This document shows, in pieces, positions 9,125-18,847 of a stretch of 59,511 nt of DNA. The DNA is taken from assembly GCA_945786855.1 (NCBI GenBank), contig CALZGI010000123.1, forward strand, positions 1-59,511. The letters are read 5' to 3'. The translations under genes were made by a program, and so were the position numbers. Within the stretch, counting starts at the first letter, position 1, and each line of letters starts with the position of its first letter. This DNA is from Thermodesulfovibrionia bacterium. GTDB lineage: Bacteria > Nitrospirota > Thermodesulfovibrionia > UBA6902. Below the pieces are notes generated by a model. That model did no database searches. It was not told where the DNA came from and saw only the letters and a list, made by a program, of their open reading frames with translations.

Positions 9125-11455
9125 TCATCCTTCTTCTGATTGCACAGGAAGTTTCACTGTAAAAACCGTTCCTTTGTTGTCTCCGTTACTGTCAACGGTA
9201 ATACTGCCACCCATTTCAGTCATGGCATTCGCACTTGCATGGAGGCCGAAGCCGTGTCCATTCTCTTTCGTGGTAAAACCATGGTTGAATATCTTGACAA
9301 GGTTCTCGGGCGGGATACCGCACCCATTGTCTTTCACTCTGATATAGTCCTCACTATCATCGGCATGCCCTGTTTCTATTGTAAGTTCCTTGATTTTGTT
9401 TTGAAAATCGTTTCTCTTCATTGATTCAACGGCGTTTTTCACCAGATTAAGAAGCACCTGTACCAATTTGTACTTTTGCACTTTGGAGCGTAACGGCTTA
9501 TCATAATCGCCCTGAACGTGCACTCCGTTCGCATCAATAAGGTCTTTCTGTATCTTCAGAACATCGTTGATTATCTTTGGTAATTCCTCTTTTTCAGAAT
9601 GAAACTCTGCCTTGGCATAGTCCTGCTGTGTTTCGACAATGCCTTTCATGGTATTAATCTTATCTTCTATCCTCTTCATGTTTTTTTCTATGATGCTGTT
9701 TTCTTCCTGCAAGACAGCGCCAAGCTTAAGGTAAAATTCCGGAAGCTTTCTCCCTTTTTCATCAGAGGAGAGGAATGTGCCGATATGGTCTAAATTCTCC
9801 TTCAGTAACTGATTGGCATTAAGAAGTGACGTTACTTTACTTTTACTAACAATATGCGTTATTTCTTCCGACGATGAGTTGACGCTATTCAGGACATTAC
9901 CCAGATTATGCAGTATTCCTGTAGCTATGTCAGCCATCCCTGCTTTATGTGCGGAGTCGACAAGCTGACTCTGGGCAACCTCCAGTCGTTGCTGTGCTTC
10001 AACGAGCTCTGTAATGTCCTGTGCTACACATACAAATCCCTTAGTTGAGCCGTCTGACTTTAAAATAACAGAGCTTGAAAATATTACAGGAATATGAACT
10101 CCATCTTTTGTGGTATAAAGCGTTTCCGTATTTTCGATAACTCCCTTCGTTACATTTCCATTAATTTCAAGTTCATTATCCAGCAGTTCAGCGTTTATTA
10201 TGTTAGCAACGGAAGTGCCAATGAGCTCTTCCTCACTATATCCCAGAAATTTACATGTCGCGGAATTAACCATGAGAATTGTATGATCTGTCGCGATAAC
10301 TATAAGAGGATTAAATATGCTTTGAATAATATTATTAAAATAATTCTTGGAAACCGTAGTATTCTGAATGTCCGATGTCATTTTATTAAAACTGTCAACG
10401 AGCATCCCTACTTCTCCGCCTGTTGTTATATCCACACTGGCAGAGAGATCTCCCTTTGCAAGGCGGGTTGCAGCATCGGCAAGTTTGATGATCGGTCTGG
10501 ACATATATCTGGAAAGGTAAGAGACGATCAGGATCGTTATGGCCAGAGAGAGTAAAAATACAACTGAGAGAAAGCGTAAGACCCTGTTAATATCATCAAA
10601 CAGGACAATTGAAGGGATACTGATCGCAAGCCTCAGCAGAGGTTTGTCGGGATAATAGGAGAAATCCTTGTAGAGCACCATGCCCTCGCTGAATGATAAC
10701 AGAAGGGGTGTATTCTGATTGCTATCCGAAATGTGAGGGCGTGGGTCAAAATATGTTTTCATGTCTGCAGGTTCTTTTATTACCTTCCCGTCAGGAGTGA
10801 ATGCCCAGATGTAGTCCCCGTGAAAGATTTTTATCTCACTTAAATATCCGATAAAATGTCCAAGATTATATTCGATTACAACGGCGCCGCCGAATTCTCC
10901 TATATCCGCATCGATTTTGTGAATCCCAATTGAAAGAAATGCACTTCCGTCTTTTTCGTAGTTAGGGCCATCGATATAAATGGCGTTTGGCGGGGCTTCG
11001 GCAATGTTCTTAAATATCGTGCTCCCGCTTACGTCCATATATGTTCTGATGCGGCCTGCCTTATCAACTTTAACCTGTTCCATTCCTGAATAATCTGTGT
11101 ATGATATGCTTTTTGCATCAGGCATGATGTCAATGGACTTTAAGAAAAGCCGCTCAAGTGCCCTTGCATTTATCTCCTTCTCGATTTCAGAAGACATGAT
11201 AAATTCATCCAGCAAAGGATTTGAAGCCAGTAAACGGACGTCTTTTAGATATGAATCAATATCATCGATGAAATGGTCTTCAATACTGGTAAATACCTGT
11301 TGCAAACGTTCCCGGGTCTGGTTTTCTATAGATTGCTTGCTGAAGACATAATGAACTACCGTCATCGATCCACTGATGACAGTGACTATTGCAATAAAGG
11401 CGAGCAATAACTTGTAGAATATGGAGAGTCCTTTATTGTCGGGATTTTTCATCAT
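9125..11455 (-). CDS. Membrane histidine kinase with periplasmic sensor, HAMP and PAS
   Basis: A 776-residue sensor kinase. Membrane helix 1 is at about residues 11-33, a large periplasmic region (about 35-285) looks Cache-like (IRTYMDVSGS, FLSIGIHKI, YIWAFTPDG), and helix 2 is at about 290-312. HAMP follows (SRPIIKLADAATRLAKGDLS), then PAS (about 370-490). The transmitter has an atypical H-box, GILHNLGNVLNSV, instead of HExxNP or HExRTP. The HATPase domain has NLVKNAVES, DNGCGIPPENL and GHGFGLHASANAM. AAAGGAAGG directly precedes ATG 11455. Its transmitter is nearly the same as that of the kinase at 13739-15628, so the two arose by duplication but have different sensors. Confidence 0.92.
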   Translation of the reverse strand: MMKNPDNKGLSIFYKLLLAFIAIVTVISGSMTVVHYVFSKQSIENQTRERLQQVFTSIEDHFIDDIDSYLKDVRLLASNPLLDEFIMSSEIEKEINARALERLFLKSIDIMPDAKSISYTDYSGMEQVKVDKAGRIRTYMDVSGSTIFKNIAEAPPNAIYIDGPNYEKDGSAFLSIGIHKIDADIGEFGGAVVIEYNLGHFIGYLSEIKIFHGDYIWAFTPDGKVIKEPADMKTYFDPRPHISDSNQNTPLLLSFSEGMVLYKDFSYYPDKPLLRLAISIPSIVLFDDINRVLRFLSVVFLLSLAITILIVSYLSRYMSRPIIKLADAATRLAKGDLSASVDITTGGEVGMLVDSFNKMTSDIQNTTVSKNYFNNIIQSIFNPLIVIATDHTILMVNSATCKFLGYSEEELIGTSVANIINAELLDNELEINGNVTKGVIENTETLYTTKDGVHIPVIFSSSVILKSDGSTKGFVCVAQDITELVEAQQRLEVAQSQLVDSAHKAGMADIATGILHNLGNVLNSVNSSSEEITHIVSKSKVTSLLNANQLLKENLDHIGTFLSSDEKGRKLPEFYLKLGAVLQEENSIIEKNMKRIEDKINTMKGIVETQQDYAKAEFHSEKEELPKIINDVLKIQKDLIDANGVHVQGDYDKPLRSKVQKYKLVQVLLNLVKNAVESMKRNDFQNKIKELTIETGHADDSEDYIRVKDNGCGIPPENLVKIFNHGFTTKENGHGFGLHASANAMTEMGGSITVDSNGDNKGTVFTVKLPVQSEEG

Positions 11456-11476
11456 TCCTTCCTTTAAGACAGACTC

Positions 11477-12559
11477 CTAATCAATATATTCTTCTATCCC
11501 CATGTCATTTGTAAGCTCGATGCCGAGAATTTCCGCTCTTCGCTTATTTACCACTAATGGTCCTCGTTTCGGCGTCCTTGCAGGATAGGTTGCAGGGGCT
11601 GCCCCATTGGCAAGGATATTATGGGCCATGACGACCGCCTCATATCCCTGATTGTACCCTGCATCAACAGCTGCACATAACAGGCCCTGCCTGGCCAATG
11701 TACCTACTGTAGCCTCCGGTTTATTGATATGAGTTACAAACCATTCGGCGGTTTCCTTGATCGGAACATAGTTTCCCTTTTTATCTTTCAGGCCGGAATA
11801 ATTAGCAACGAAAAAAGCATCTACTTTCTTTTGAAGTTCCAACGCCCTTCTTTTCCATTCATCGTAGTCATTTGTCGCCACTGTCTCCACAAGCTGGAGA
11901 GGAAGCGATCCTTTGCGGTCGAGGTGCTGAATGGCTTTATGATGAGACCGTCCGGTTGGATTATTAACGGACAGCACGGCAAATGTTTTTAAATCAGGTG
12001 ATATGCTTTTCAGAAGTTTCAGGCCTTCAGTATAGTATCCTGACTGATACACTCCAGTTACATTATGGCCGGGCCGGGCCTTGCTCTCCACCAGACCATA
12101 TTTTACGGGGGAGTTATTTATACCCCAGAATACGACCGGCACATCAGCATCGAGATACATGCGTCCCACATAGTCGGCCGCATTGTCATCACCCAGAAAT
12201 ATGAGATCAGGCTTAAACTCTCTGGCAACTTGATATATCTCAACGCTTGCCTCTTCTCTTTCTGATTTGCTGTCCTTCCTTTTTGAATCCATCCACAATT
12301 TTTTTATCACCGCTTTTGATGTTTCTACATAATCATTTATTGTGTATTGGGCTATCTGGTCTTTATTGTCAAAATAACCATACTTGAGCATAGCGTCGCT
12401 AAATCCTTCATTCGTGTCACGGGACCAGGAATACTCCCTGTGATAGCTGCTGACTACTATTATCCTTTTCTTCACCGCTTCATTTTCCGGCTCCCCGTAA
12501 CTGCGGGGGGCGTAGCTGAAGCCTAGGAGCAAAACAAATATCATTATTTTGATTTTCAC
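11477..12559 (-). CDS. ABC-type periplasmic substrate-binding protein (ABC_sub_bind family), copy 2
   Basis: A 360-residue exported protein with a signal peptide (residues 1-22, hydrophobic IMIFVLLLGFSYA). The two-lobe binding fold of the ABC_sub_bind family is visible: IIVVSSYHREYSW near the start, then FKPDLIFLGDDNAADYVG, VPVVFWGINNSP and GHNVTGVYQSGYY. It is close to the neighbouring copy at 12556-13707. The start is GTG 12559, 6 bases after AAGGAGG; the last codons of the upstream copy form this ribosome binding site and the stop overlaps the start (GTGA). No permease or ATPase gene lies nearby, so it probably delivers ligand to a kinase rather than to a transporter. The ligand is unknown. 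Confidence 0.88.
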   Translation of the reverse strand: MKIKIMIFVLLLGFSYAPRSYGEPENEAVKKRIIVVSSYHREYSWSRDTNEGFSDAMLKYGYFDNKDQIAQYTINDYVETSKAVIKKLWMDSKRKDSKSEREEASVEIYQVAREFKPDLIFLGDDNAADYVGRMYLDADVPVVFWGINNSPVKYGLVESKARPGHNVTGVYQSGYYTEGLKLLKSISPDLKTFAVLSVNNPTGRSHHKAIQHLDRKGSLPLQLVETVATNDYDEWKRRALELQKKVDAFFVANYSGLKDKKGNYVPIKETAEWFVTHINKPEATVGTLARQGLLCAAVDAGYNQGYEAVVMAHNILANGAAPATYPARTPKRGPLVVNKRRAEILGIELTNDMGIEEYID

Positions 12560-13707
12560 TGTTTTCCTCCTTTTTTCAGAGCAGTCGCATCTTCAACGTA
12601 TTCTTCAATTCCCATCTCTTCTGTAAGCTTGATTCCAAGCATCCCGGCCCTTAGCTTATTTACCATCAAAGGCCCTCGTTTTGGAGCGCGTGGAGGGTAT
12701 ACCGCAGGGTCTGCTCCGTTGGTAAGAATATCATGCGCAATTACAACAGCTTCATATCCCTGGTTGTATCCTGAGTCATCTGCGGAGCACAGCATGCCCT
12801 GTTTTACAAACTGCCCCTGCACAGCAGCTTCGGGTACTTTGATATTATTCATATACCATGCAGTTACTTCATCCGCCGGCACACTTTGGCCATTCCTGTT
12901 TTTAAATCCTGAGTACTGGGCCAGAAAAAAAGCATCCACCCTGTCCTGGAGGTCCAGTGCCTTTGATTTCCAAACCTCATAATCATTCGTAGCAACTGTC
13001 TCTTCCAATTTCAATGCGAGAGCTCCTCTGCGTGCCAGGTGGTTGACTTTTTTGGTATGAGATCTTCCTGAACTGGTATCGTCAGACAATATTGCAAATG
13101 TCTTCACTCCCGGCACCAGGGATTTTACCAGCTCGAGGCTCTCTGCGTAATATCCTGACTGATAGACACCGGTTACATTATGTCCGGGGTTGTCTTTGTT
13201 GTCGACTAACCCGTATTTGACAGGTGTATTGTTGACTCCCCAGAAAACAATGGGAATCTCTGAATCCAGAAATTGATTTCCAATATATTTTGCAGCATTG
13301 TCGTCACCAAGCAGCATAATATCAGGGCGAAACTCTTTAGCTATGCCTGCAATTTCTGTAGTCATTGCCGCCCGCTCTCCCTTGCTTTTTTTCCTTTTTG
13401 TGTCCATCCACAGCTTTTTGATAACGATCTTTGAGCTTTCAACATAATCATTTTTTGTGTATTCCTCTGCCTGTTCCTGATTATCAAGATATCCTAGCTT
13501 CAGCATGGCTGCACAAAGGCCCTCGTTTGTCTCCTGTGTCCAGGCATACTCCCTGTGATAGCTGCTGATTACCATTATCTTTTTCTTGTCTGAAGCTGCT
13601 TTTGATTCCGCAAAGCTCTCCATTGCGAGAGAAGCCAGGATAATCAAAACCAGTACACTTATAATGGTTATTGCACCATGCCTTTTTGTCTTGGTGTTTT
13701 TTTTCAT
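12556..13707 (-). CDS. ABC-type periplasmic substrate-binding protein (ABC_sub_bind family), copy 1
   Basis: A 383-residue paralogue of the downstream gene. ATG 13707 was chosen because AAGGAGAGGG lies just upstream (13720-13711); an in-frame start at 13746 would add 13 residues and overlap the preceding kinase gene. A basic N-terminus (MKKNTKTKRH) leads into a long hydrophobic signal segment (ITIISVLVLIILASLAMES). The mature part repeats the same motifs as copy 2: IMVISSYHREYAW, FRPDIMLLGDDNAA, IPIVFWGVNNTPVKYGLV and GHNVTGVYQSGYYAESL. The C-terminus (ATALKKGGKQ) extends past that of copy 2 and encodes the ribosome binding site of that gene. It has no transporter partner in the window. Confidence 0.88.
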   Translation of the reverse strand: MKKNTKTKRHGAITIISVLVLIILASLAMESFAESKAASDKKKIMVISSYHREYAWTQETNEGLCAAMLKLGYLDNQEQAEEYTKNDYVESSKIVIKKLWMDTKRKKSKGERAAMTTEIAGIAKEFRPDIMLLGDDNAAKYIGNQFLDSEIPIVFWGVNNTPVKYGLVDNKDNPGHNVTGVYQSGYYAESLELVKSLVPGVKTFAILSDDTSSGRSHTKKVNHLARRGALALKLEETVATNDYEVWKSKALDLQDRVDAFFLAQYSGFKNRNGQSVPADEVTAWYMNNIKVPEAAVQGQFVKQGMLCSADDSGYNQGYEAVVIAHDILTNGADPAVYPPRAPKRGPLMVNKLRAGMLGIKLTEEMGIEEYVEDATALKKGGKQ

Positions 13708-13738
13708 TTTCCCTCTCCTTAAAAGTACAGATAGATTG

Positions 13739-15628
13739 CTACTCATTATTGTCTGCTCTCTCTGCCGGAAGCGTTACAGTAAATATCGCTCCCCTGCCTT
13801 CTCCATCACTCTCGACAGTAATGCTGCCACCCATTTCAGTCATGGCATTTGCACTTGCATGAAGGCCGAAACCATGTCCTTTTTCTTTGGTGGTAAATCC
13901 GTGGTTGAATATCTCAATAAGGTTCTCCTGGGGGATACCGCAGCCGTTGTCAATGATTCTGACATAGTCGTGCTCTTCATCAAACTGGCCGGTTTCTATT
14001 GTCAGTTCTTTGGTTTTATTCTGGAGGTCATTCCCTTTCATTGCCTCAATGGCATTCTTTACGAGATTGATAAGTACATGAACCAGTTTATTCTTTTGGA
14101 CCCTGCAGCGATGTCCCTCTTTGTGATTGCTCGTGATACTCACGCCTGAAGTATCAATGAGATCTTTCTGGATCTTCAGGACGTCTTCAACTATTTTGGG
14201 TAATTCTTCCTGCTCTGAATGGAATTCAGCCTTCGCATAGTCCTGCTGTGTCTCGACAATTCCCTTCATGGTCTTTATCTTTTCTTCTACTCTGGCAATG
14301 TTCCTAGCGATCCTGTCATTTTCTTCCTTCAGCACGGTACTGAGCTTCAGGTAATACTCCGGAAGCTTTCTCCCTTTCTCATGGCTGGTTAGAAATTCAC
14401 TTAAATTGTCCATATGATCACGCAGCAGCTCATTGGCTTTGACAAAAGACCCTACCTTGCTTGCAGTTACAATGCTACGAATCTCCTCAGTGGATGAATT
14501 TACATTGTTCAATACATTCCCTAAGTTATGGAGTATTCCCGTGGCAATCTCTGCCATCCCGGCTTTATGGGCAGATTCCGCAATGATGATGTTCGCCTGA
14601 TTCAGCTTTTCCGTCCGTTCTATCACACGCTTCTCAAGAGTTTCGTTGGCTACGTGCAATGCACCTGCAGTGTTGCGCAGTCTGATCACCGTATAGGCAA
14701 TCACTGTGGCAAGCAGAATCGAGAAAAGATACATGGCAAGCCGGTAATTATTCGTCTGCGTAATAGTCTTCACATACTGATTGTAATAGGTGTTGTACAT
14801 TAGCCGGAGCTTTGTCTGAGTAGGCAACAACAGCACTTCTGCAGTAGTGCTGTCAAGCTGCCCCTTATATTTTAAAATGGTTCTTCCATGCTGTAATATG
14901 CGGTTAATGGCCTTTGGATCGCTCATCCCGGCATAATGAGCGGAGTTTTCCAGTTCTTTAATCTGGGCATGTATTTGAGGCAGTCTCTCTTTAGATGAAT
15001 AGAGGTTATACATGAGGATGTCCCTTACGAGGTGCTGCAGCCTGTCTGCAAAGTCCCCGTCTTGCAAACGAACCTGTTCAGCCAGTTCAGTAGCAGCAAC
15101 AGGGAAAAAGCTCAATGAATTCCTCAGAATAGCGTTATCTGACTTGAACCGCTCGCTCAGAGTTTCCTTGCGCAGGACTAATTCCATGTATTCTTTGTGG
15201 AAGTCCTCAATCTGAGTTTTTATATTTCTTTCAACAAATGATGGAGTCCTTTTCAGCTCATTGCCGAGAACTTTGATGTTCCTCACGGTTTGTACAAGGG
15301 GATCGTAGTTGGCCAGAAAGTTGTAGCGTGACTTCAGCGTTTTCTCATTCAGTGATACATCAAGTTCCTGCAGTTGCCGTAATGTGTTGATATAGTGATT
15401 ATGGTCTTTAGTATTGACCAGCCGTGTTTTTGAATACAGAAAGAGCAGTGTAACAAGAACGACTGCACCTATAATGATATTTCGCAGAAAGCCTTTTGCC
15501 GTGACATCTCTGTCATGCACCAGTGTATCATGCTTATATCCGTGATGGTCCTGTTCGCTCTCCCTCTTATATAGAGGTGTTTCTGCGGCCAGTTCATTGT
15601 TTCCTTCACTCTGATTAATCGTTTTCAC
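13739..15628 (-). CDS. Membrane histidine kinase with helical periplasmic sensor
   Basis: A 629-residue kinase with a cytoplasmic N-terminus of about 45 residues, membrane helix 1 (about 50-66), an all-helical periplasmic region (about 70-295, heptad-rich, no Cache features), and membrane helix 2 (YLFSILLATVIAYTVIRL). A short coiled coil leads to the atypical H-box, GILHNLGNVLNNV. The HATPase domain has NLVKNAIEAM, DNGCGIPQENL and GHGFGLHASANAM. The transmitter is nearly identical to the kinase at 9125-11455. It begins at a GTG that overlaps the peroxidase stop (GTGA) and follows GGGGAGG. No receiver is fused; the HD-GYP regulator at the operon end is the likeliest phosphate acceptor. Confidence 0.9.
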   Translation of the reverse strand: MKTINQSEGNNELAAETPLYKRESEQDHHGYKHDTLVHDRDVTAKGFLRNIIIGAVVLVTLLFLYSKTRLVNTKDHNHYINTLRQLQELDVSLNEKTLKSRYNFLANYDPLVQTVRNIKVLGNELKRTPSFVERNIKTQIEDFHKEYMELVLRKETLSERFKSDNAILRNSLSFFPVAATELAEQVRLQDGDFADRLQHLVRDILMYNLYSSKERLPQIHAQIKELENSAHYAGMSDPKAINRILQHGRTILKYKGQLDSTTAEVLLLPTQTKLRLMYNTYYNQYVKTITQTNNYRLAMYLFSILLATVIAYTVIRLRNTAGALHVANETLEKRVIERTEKLNQANIIIAESAHKAGMAEIATGILHNLGNVLNNVNSSTEEIRSIVTASKVGSFVKANELLRDHMDNLSEFLTSHEKGRKLPEYYLKLSTVLKEENDRIARNIARVEEKIKTMKGIVETQQDYAKAEFHSEQEELPKIVEDVLKIQKDLIDTSGVSITSNHKEGHRCRVQKNKLVHVLINLVKNAIEAMKGNDLQNKTKELTIETGQFDEEHDYVRIIDNGCGIPQENLIEIFNHGFTTKEKGHGFGLHASANAMTEMGGSITVESDGEGRGAIFTVTLPAERADNNE

Positions 15629-16665
15629 AGTAGTGCCTCCCCTTTATACTTTCCAGTCAGCGTTTTCAAAAACTTGACAACCTTACCCGACTCATCTTCT
15701 GTAAGAGGACGACCGAGCTGACTGTTCCACATTACATTCAGGACGTCTTCAAGTGTTTCAACTGAACCGTCGTGGAGGTAGGGATAAGTCACCGCAATGT
15801 TGCGGAGAGTAGGAACTTTAAACTGATACCGGTTCCACTCTTTTTTTGTTACATTGTACCGGCCAAGATCGGCATCGGTCAGTTCCCGGTGTTTGAAGTA
15901 GTCTTCCATCACACCGATCGTCTGGTACATGTTGCCGCCCATGTTTACTCCTTGATGACAACTGATGCATCCAAATTCCTTGAAAATGGCGTAGCCTTCT
16001 TTTTCTTCGGCAGTCATGGCCGACTTATTGCCACGCAGGAACTGATCGAAGCGGGAGTCAGGAGTGATCAGCGTTTTCTCGAATGTGGCGATTGCATCAA
16101 TAATATACTCTGGTTTAATTTCGTCAAAGTAGATTTCCTTAAAGGCTTGAACGTATTCATTATCGTTCTTCAGTTTCGGTATGGCCTCATCCCAGCTGCT
16201 TCCCATCTCCATGGGATTATGCACCGGTCCGGGAGCCTGCGCCTCAAGGTCTTGGGCCCGTCCGTCCCAGAACTGTACAAAGTTAAATCCGCTGTTAAAG
16301 GTTGTAGGCGAATTGATCCCGCCCACGGCATTCCTGATTCCGACAGAATACTTTTTCTGATCAGTCCCGCCTTTCTTCAGGTCATGGCAGGATGCGCAGG
16401 CTATCGTGTTGTCATGGGACAGCCGTTTATCATGATAAAGCCTGTCACCAAGCTGAACCTTTCTTGCATCAACCGAGACGGTTAACGGGACCGGAATGAT
16501 CGGTTCATCGTACTTCGCTTCAGCAATATCCTCAGGCAGCGTTGCTCGCGAGCTGTCCTCTGCCTGCACGTAAAAATCATTTAATACCGCAAATACCGCT
16601 ACAATTACAAAAAGGATAATTGCTGCATGCTGCATTGGTCTAATTTTCTCCGCCCTGTAATCCAT
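15625..16665 (-). CDS. Di-haem cytochrome c peroxidase (CcpA/MauG family)
   Basis: A 346-residue periplasmic enzyme, probably tethered by one N-terminal membrane segment (about residues 12-28). Haem 1 binds at C90-A-S-C93-H94 and haem 2 at C233-I-S-C236-H237, the spacing of bacterial di-haem peroxidases, which reduce H2O2 with electrons from cytochrome c or another donor. Further family motifs are NSPTTFNSGFNFVQFWDGRA and VPTLRNIAVTYPYLHDGS. GAAGGAG stands before ATG 16665. Being first in an overlapping row with two kinases and two binding proteins is unusual and suggests a role in redox or peroxide sensing. MauG-like modification of a partner protein is an alternative that sequence alone cannot exclude. 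Confidence 0.92.
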   Translation of the reverse strand: MDYRAEKIRPMQHAAIILFVIVAVFAVLNDFYVQAEDSSRATLPEDIAEAKYDEPIIPVPLTVSVDARKVQLGDRLYHDKRLSHDNTIACASCHDLKKGGTDQKKYSVGIRNAVGGINSPTTFNSGFNFVQFWDGRAQDLEAQAPGPVHNPMEMGSSWDEAIPKLKNDNEYVQAFKEIYFDEIKPEYIIDAIATFEKTLITPDSRFDQFLRGNKSAMTAEEKEGYAIFKEFGCISCHQGVNMGGNMYQTIGVMEDYFKHRELTDADLGRYNVTKKEWNRYQFKVPTLRNIAVTYPYLHDGSVETLEDVLNVMWNSQLGRPLTEDESGKVVKFLKTLTGKYKGEALL

Positions 16666-16778
16666 AATAACTTCTCCTTCTTTTTCTGCTTCAAGGTCAA
16701 TTTTTTACCTGTCATTGTTCTCATCACATGTGCAGTAATTCTTCTAACAGTAACAACAGAATGAGAAATCCGTTGCAA

Positions 16779-18602
16779 TTATTCCTGTGAAACGGCAACA
16801 GGCAGTTCTATGTTAAAGGTCGTGCCCTTGCCCGGTTCACTTTCAACGGAAATGCTCCCACTGTGCTTCTTGATAATGTCATAGGCGATGCTCAGTCCAA
16901 GTCCTGTTCCCTTGCCGACCTCTTTTGTCGTAAAAAAGGGCTCAAATATTCTCTTCAGTTTTTCCTCCGGTATGCCGCTCCCTGTGTCGGATATGGTGAT
17001 AAAATTTGTGCCATTGTTATTCCGGGTACTGATCGTTATCTCCCCCTGCTTCTCTATCGCCTGGGCAGCGTTCACGAGAAGATTTACAAACACCTGTGAC
17101 ACCTGCTGGGGATAACAGAGGGTAGGTGGAAGATCGCCATATTCCTTGTGAAGGGTGCACTTGTATTTGAGTTCATTCCAGACTATGTTCAGGGTAGCAT
17201 CAAGACATTCATTTATATTTATAGACTTTGTTTCAGCGTCTTCTACGCGTGCAAAACCTTTTAAATTGCCTACAATATTTTTTATTCTGTCCGCGCCATC
17301 AAGAGATTCCTTTATGAGTTCCTTCATATCGTCATTGATATAATCGATTTTCAGCTTCTTTCTTTGTAAAGACACTTCTTCAGCAAGTTCCCTGTCTTCT
17401 AATGCCTCAACCGCTTTGGACTGCAGCTCGAGAAATTCGCTTATCCGGGCAACATATTTATTAAGGGTGTTTAAATTACTGCTCACAAATCCCGTGGGAT
17501 TATTAATCTCATGGGCAACACCGGCTGCGAGCTGACCGATAGATGCCATCTTTTCCTGTTGTAAAATTGTTTCCTGTGACCGCTTCAACTCTTCTTCCGC
17601 TTTCTTGCGGTCAGTAATGTCCCGTATGATGCCTGCTGCATACCAGTCTTCCCTGACCTGAAGGGATGAAACAGAAATCTCAACAGGGATCTCTGAACCG
17701 TCCTTTTTGCAGGCATAGAGTTCAAGGGTCTTTCCTATTATATTTCCCTGTCCCGACATCTGGAAATCCTGCAGTCCTTCTCTGAATTTCTCCTGGTATG
17801 CTTCCGGAACAACAAGACTATGGAGTGCTCTGCCATGTGCTTCAGCAGTGGAATAACCGAACATGCTTTCAGCCGCAGGATTCCAGAAAGAGACTTCTCC
17901 GCTATTGTCCATGAGCACAATGGCATCATTTGATGATTTGGTCAGGACATTGAACTTCTCCTCCGTGTCCTTCAGGTCTGCCTGGGCCTCCTCAAGCTCT
18001 GCGTTCTTACTGTGAAGATCATCAAGCATTATCTGCAGCTGCCTGGTGCGCTCCATGACCTCCTCTTCGAGCTTCTCTGTATGGCGCCTTGACTGTTCCC
18101 TGAGGTTCCACTTTGCCACCAGTGACTGTGCCATCTGCTTGACAGCAATTGACGTAAAAGGCTTTTTCAGGAAAAGCAGCTTATCGTTTGAACCGAGTCG
18201 TTCTATGATCTCATCCCATGAGTAATCAGAGTACGCTGTGCATATGACCATTTCAATATAGGGGAACTCTTTCCATATCCGGGAGATGGTCTCAATGCCG
18301 TCAATTCCAGGCGGCATGCGAACATCCATGAATATCAGCGCATAGGGATTTCCTTCCTGGGCAGCCTTTCTGACCATTTGTATGGCATCAAGACCCTGAT
18401 ATGCAGAATCGACGATATAGTCCTGCTCACTGGTCATATTACCCTTATCGTCCTTGTCCTGGTCCTTGTCGCCAAAAATATCATTTTCCATAGCACTGAA
18501 TTCATTCAGTACTTCACTTTGACTGCGGCACAATATTGTGCGGTAGTCATCGTGTATTGAATGGTTATCATCTGCAATGAGAATGCGGTCGTTCCTCGCC
18601 AT
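16779..18602 (-). CDS. Receiver-PAS-histidine kinase, soluble
   Basis: A 607-residue cytoplasmic protein with the receiver at the N-terminus. REC covers residues 5-165, with acidic pocket IADDN, phospho-acceptor Asp93 (FMDVRMPPG) and LKKPF. It has an insertion of about 40 residues after alpha-1, as in the HD-GYP regulator of this cluster. A coiled coil (about 170-215) leads to PAS (about 220-340, ending in the DITDRKKAEEEL linker) and a HisKA domain with canonical HEINNP in GQLAAGVAHEINNPTG. The HATPase domain has VFVNLLVNAAQA, DTGSGIPEEKL and [21 protein letters not shown] precedes ATG 18602. No membrane segments are seen, so it probably relays between other proteins of the cluster. Confidence 0.93.
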   Translation of the reverse strand: MARNDRILIADDNHSIHDDYRTILCRSQSEVLNEFSAMENDIFGDKDQDKDDKGNMTSEQDYIVDSAYQGLDAIQMVRKAAQEGNPYALIFMDVRMPPGIDGIETISRIWKEFPYIEMVICTAYSDYSWDEIIERLGSNDKLLFLKKPFTSIAVKQMAQSLVAKWNLREQSRRHTEKLEEEVMERTRQLQIMLDDLHSKNAELEEAQADLKDTEEKFNVLTKSSNDAIVLMDNSGEVSFWNPAAESMFGYSTAEAHGRALHSLVVPEAYQEKFREGLQDFQMSGQGNIIGKTLELYACKKDGSEIPVEISVSSLQVREDWYAAGIIRDITDRKKAEEELKRSQETILQQEKMASIGQLAAGVAHEINNPTGFVSSNLNTLNKYVARISEFLELQSKAVEALEDRELAEEVSLQRKKLKIDYINDDMKELIKESLDGADRIKNIVGNLKGFARVEDAETKSININECLDATLNIVWNELKYKCTLHKEYGDLPPTLCYPQQVSQVFVNLLVNAAQAIEKQGEITISTRNNNGTNFITISDTGSGIPEEKLKRIFEPFFTTKEVGKGTGLGLSIAYDIIKKHSGSISVESEPGKGTTFNIELPVAVSQE

Positions 18603-18847
18603 ATAAGACTCCTTATATAATTGTCAGCATTATTTCTTTACTTATTCTTTACGGAAATTATTTATAAAACTTAAGGAGATAGGGAGTTCTGATGATCAAG
18701 GTATAGGTGATTCCCCTATGCCGAATCCTGAGGAGAGGGAGCAGTTGGCAAGCTAACTGTTTATGGATGGCATGGAATATTTTGAGGTGCTACAGACTGT
18801 CGTTCAAATTAGAAATTTGTTTTATTGCAGCAGGGGAATGAATTCTT

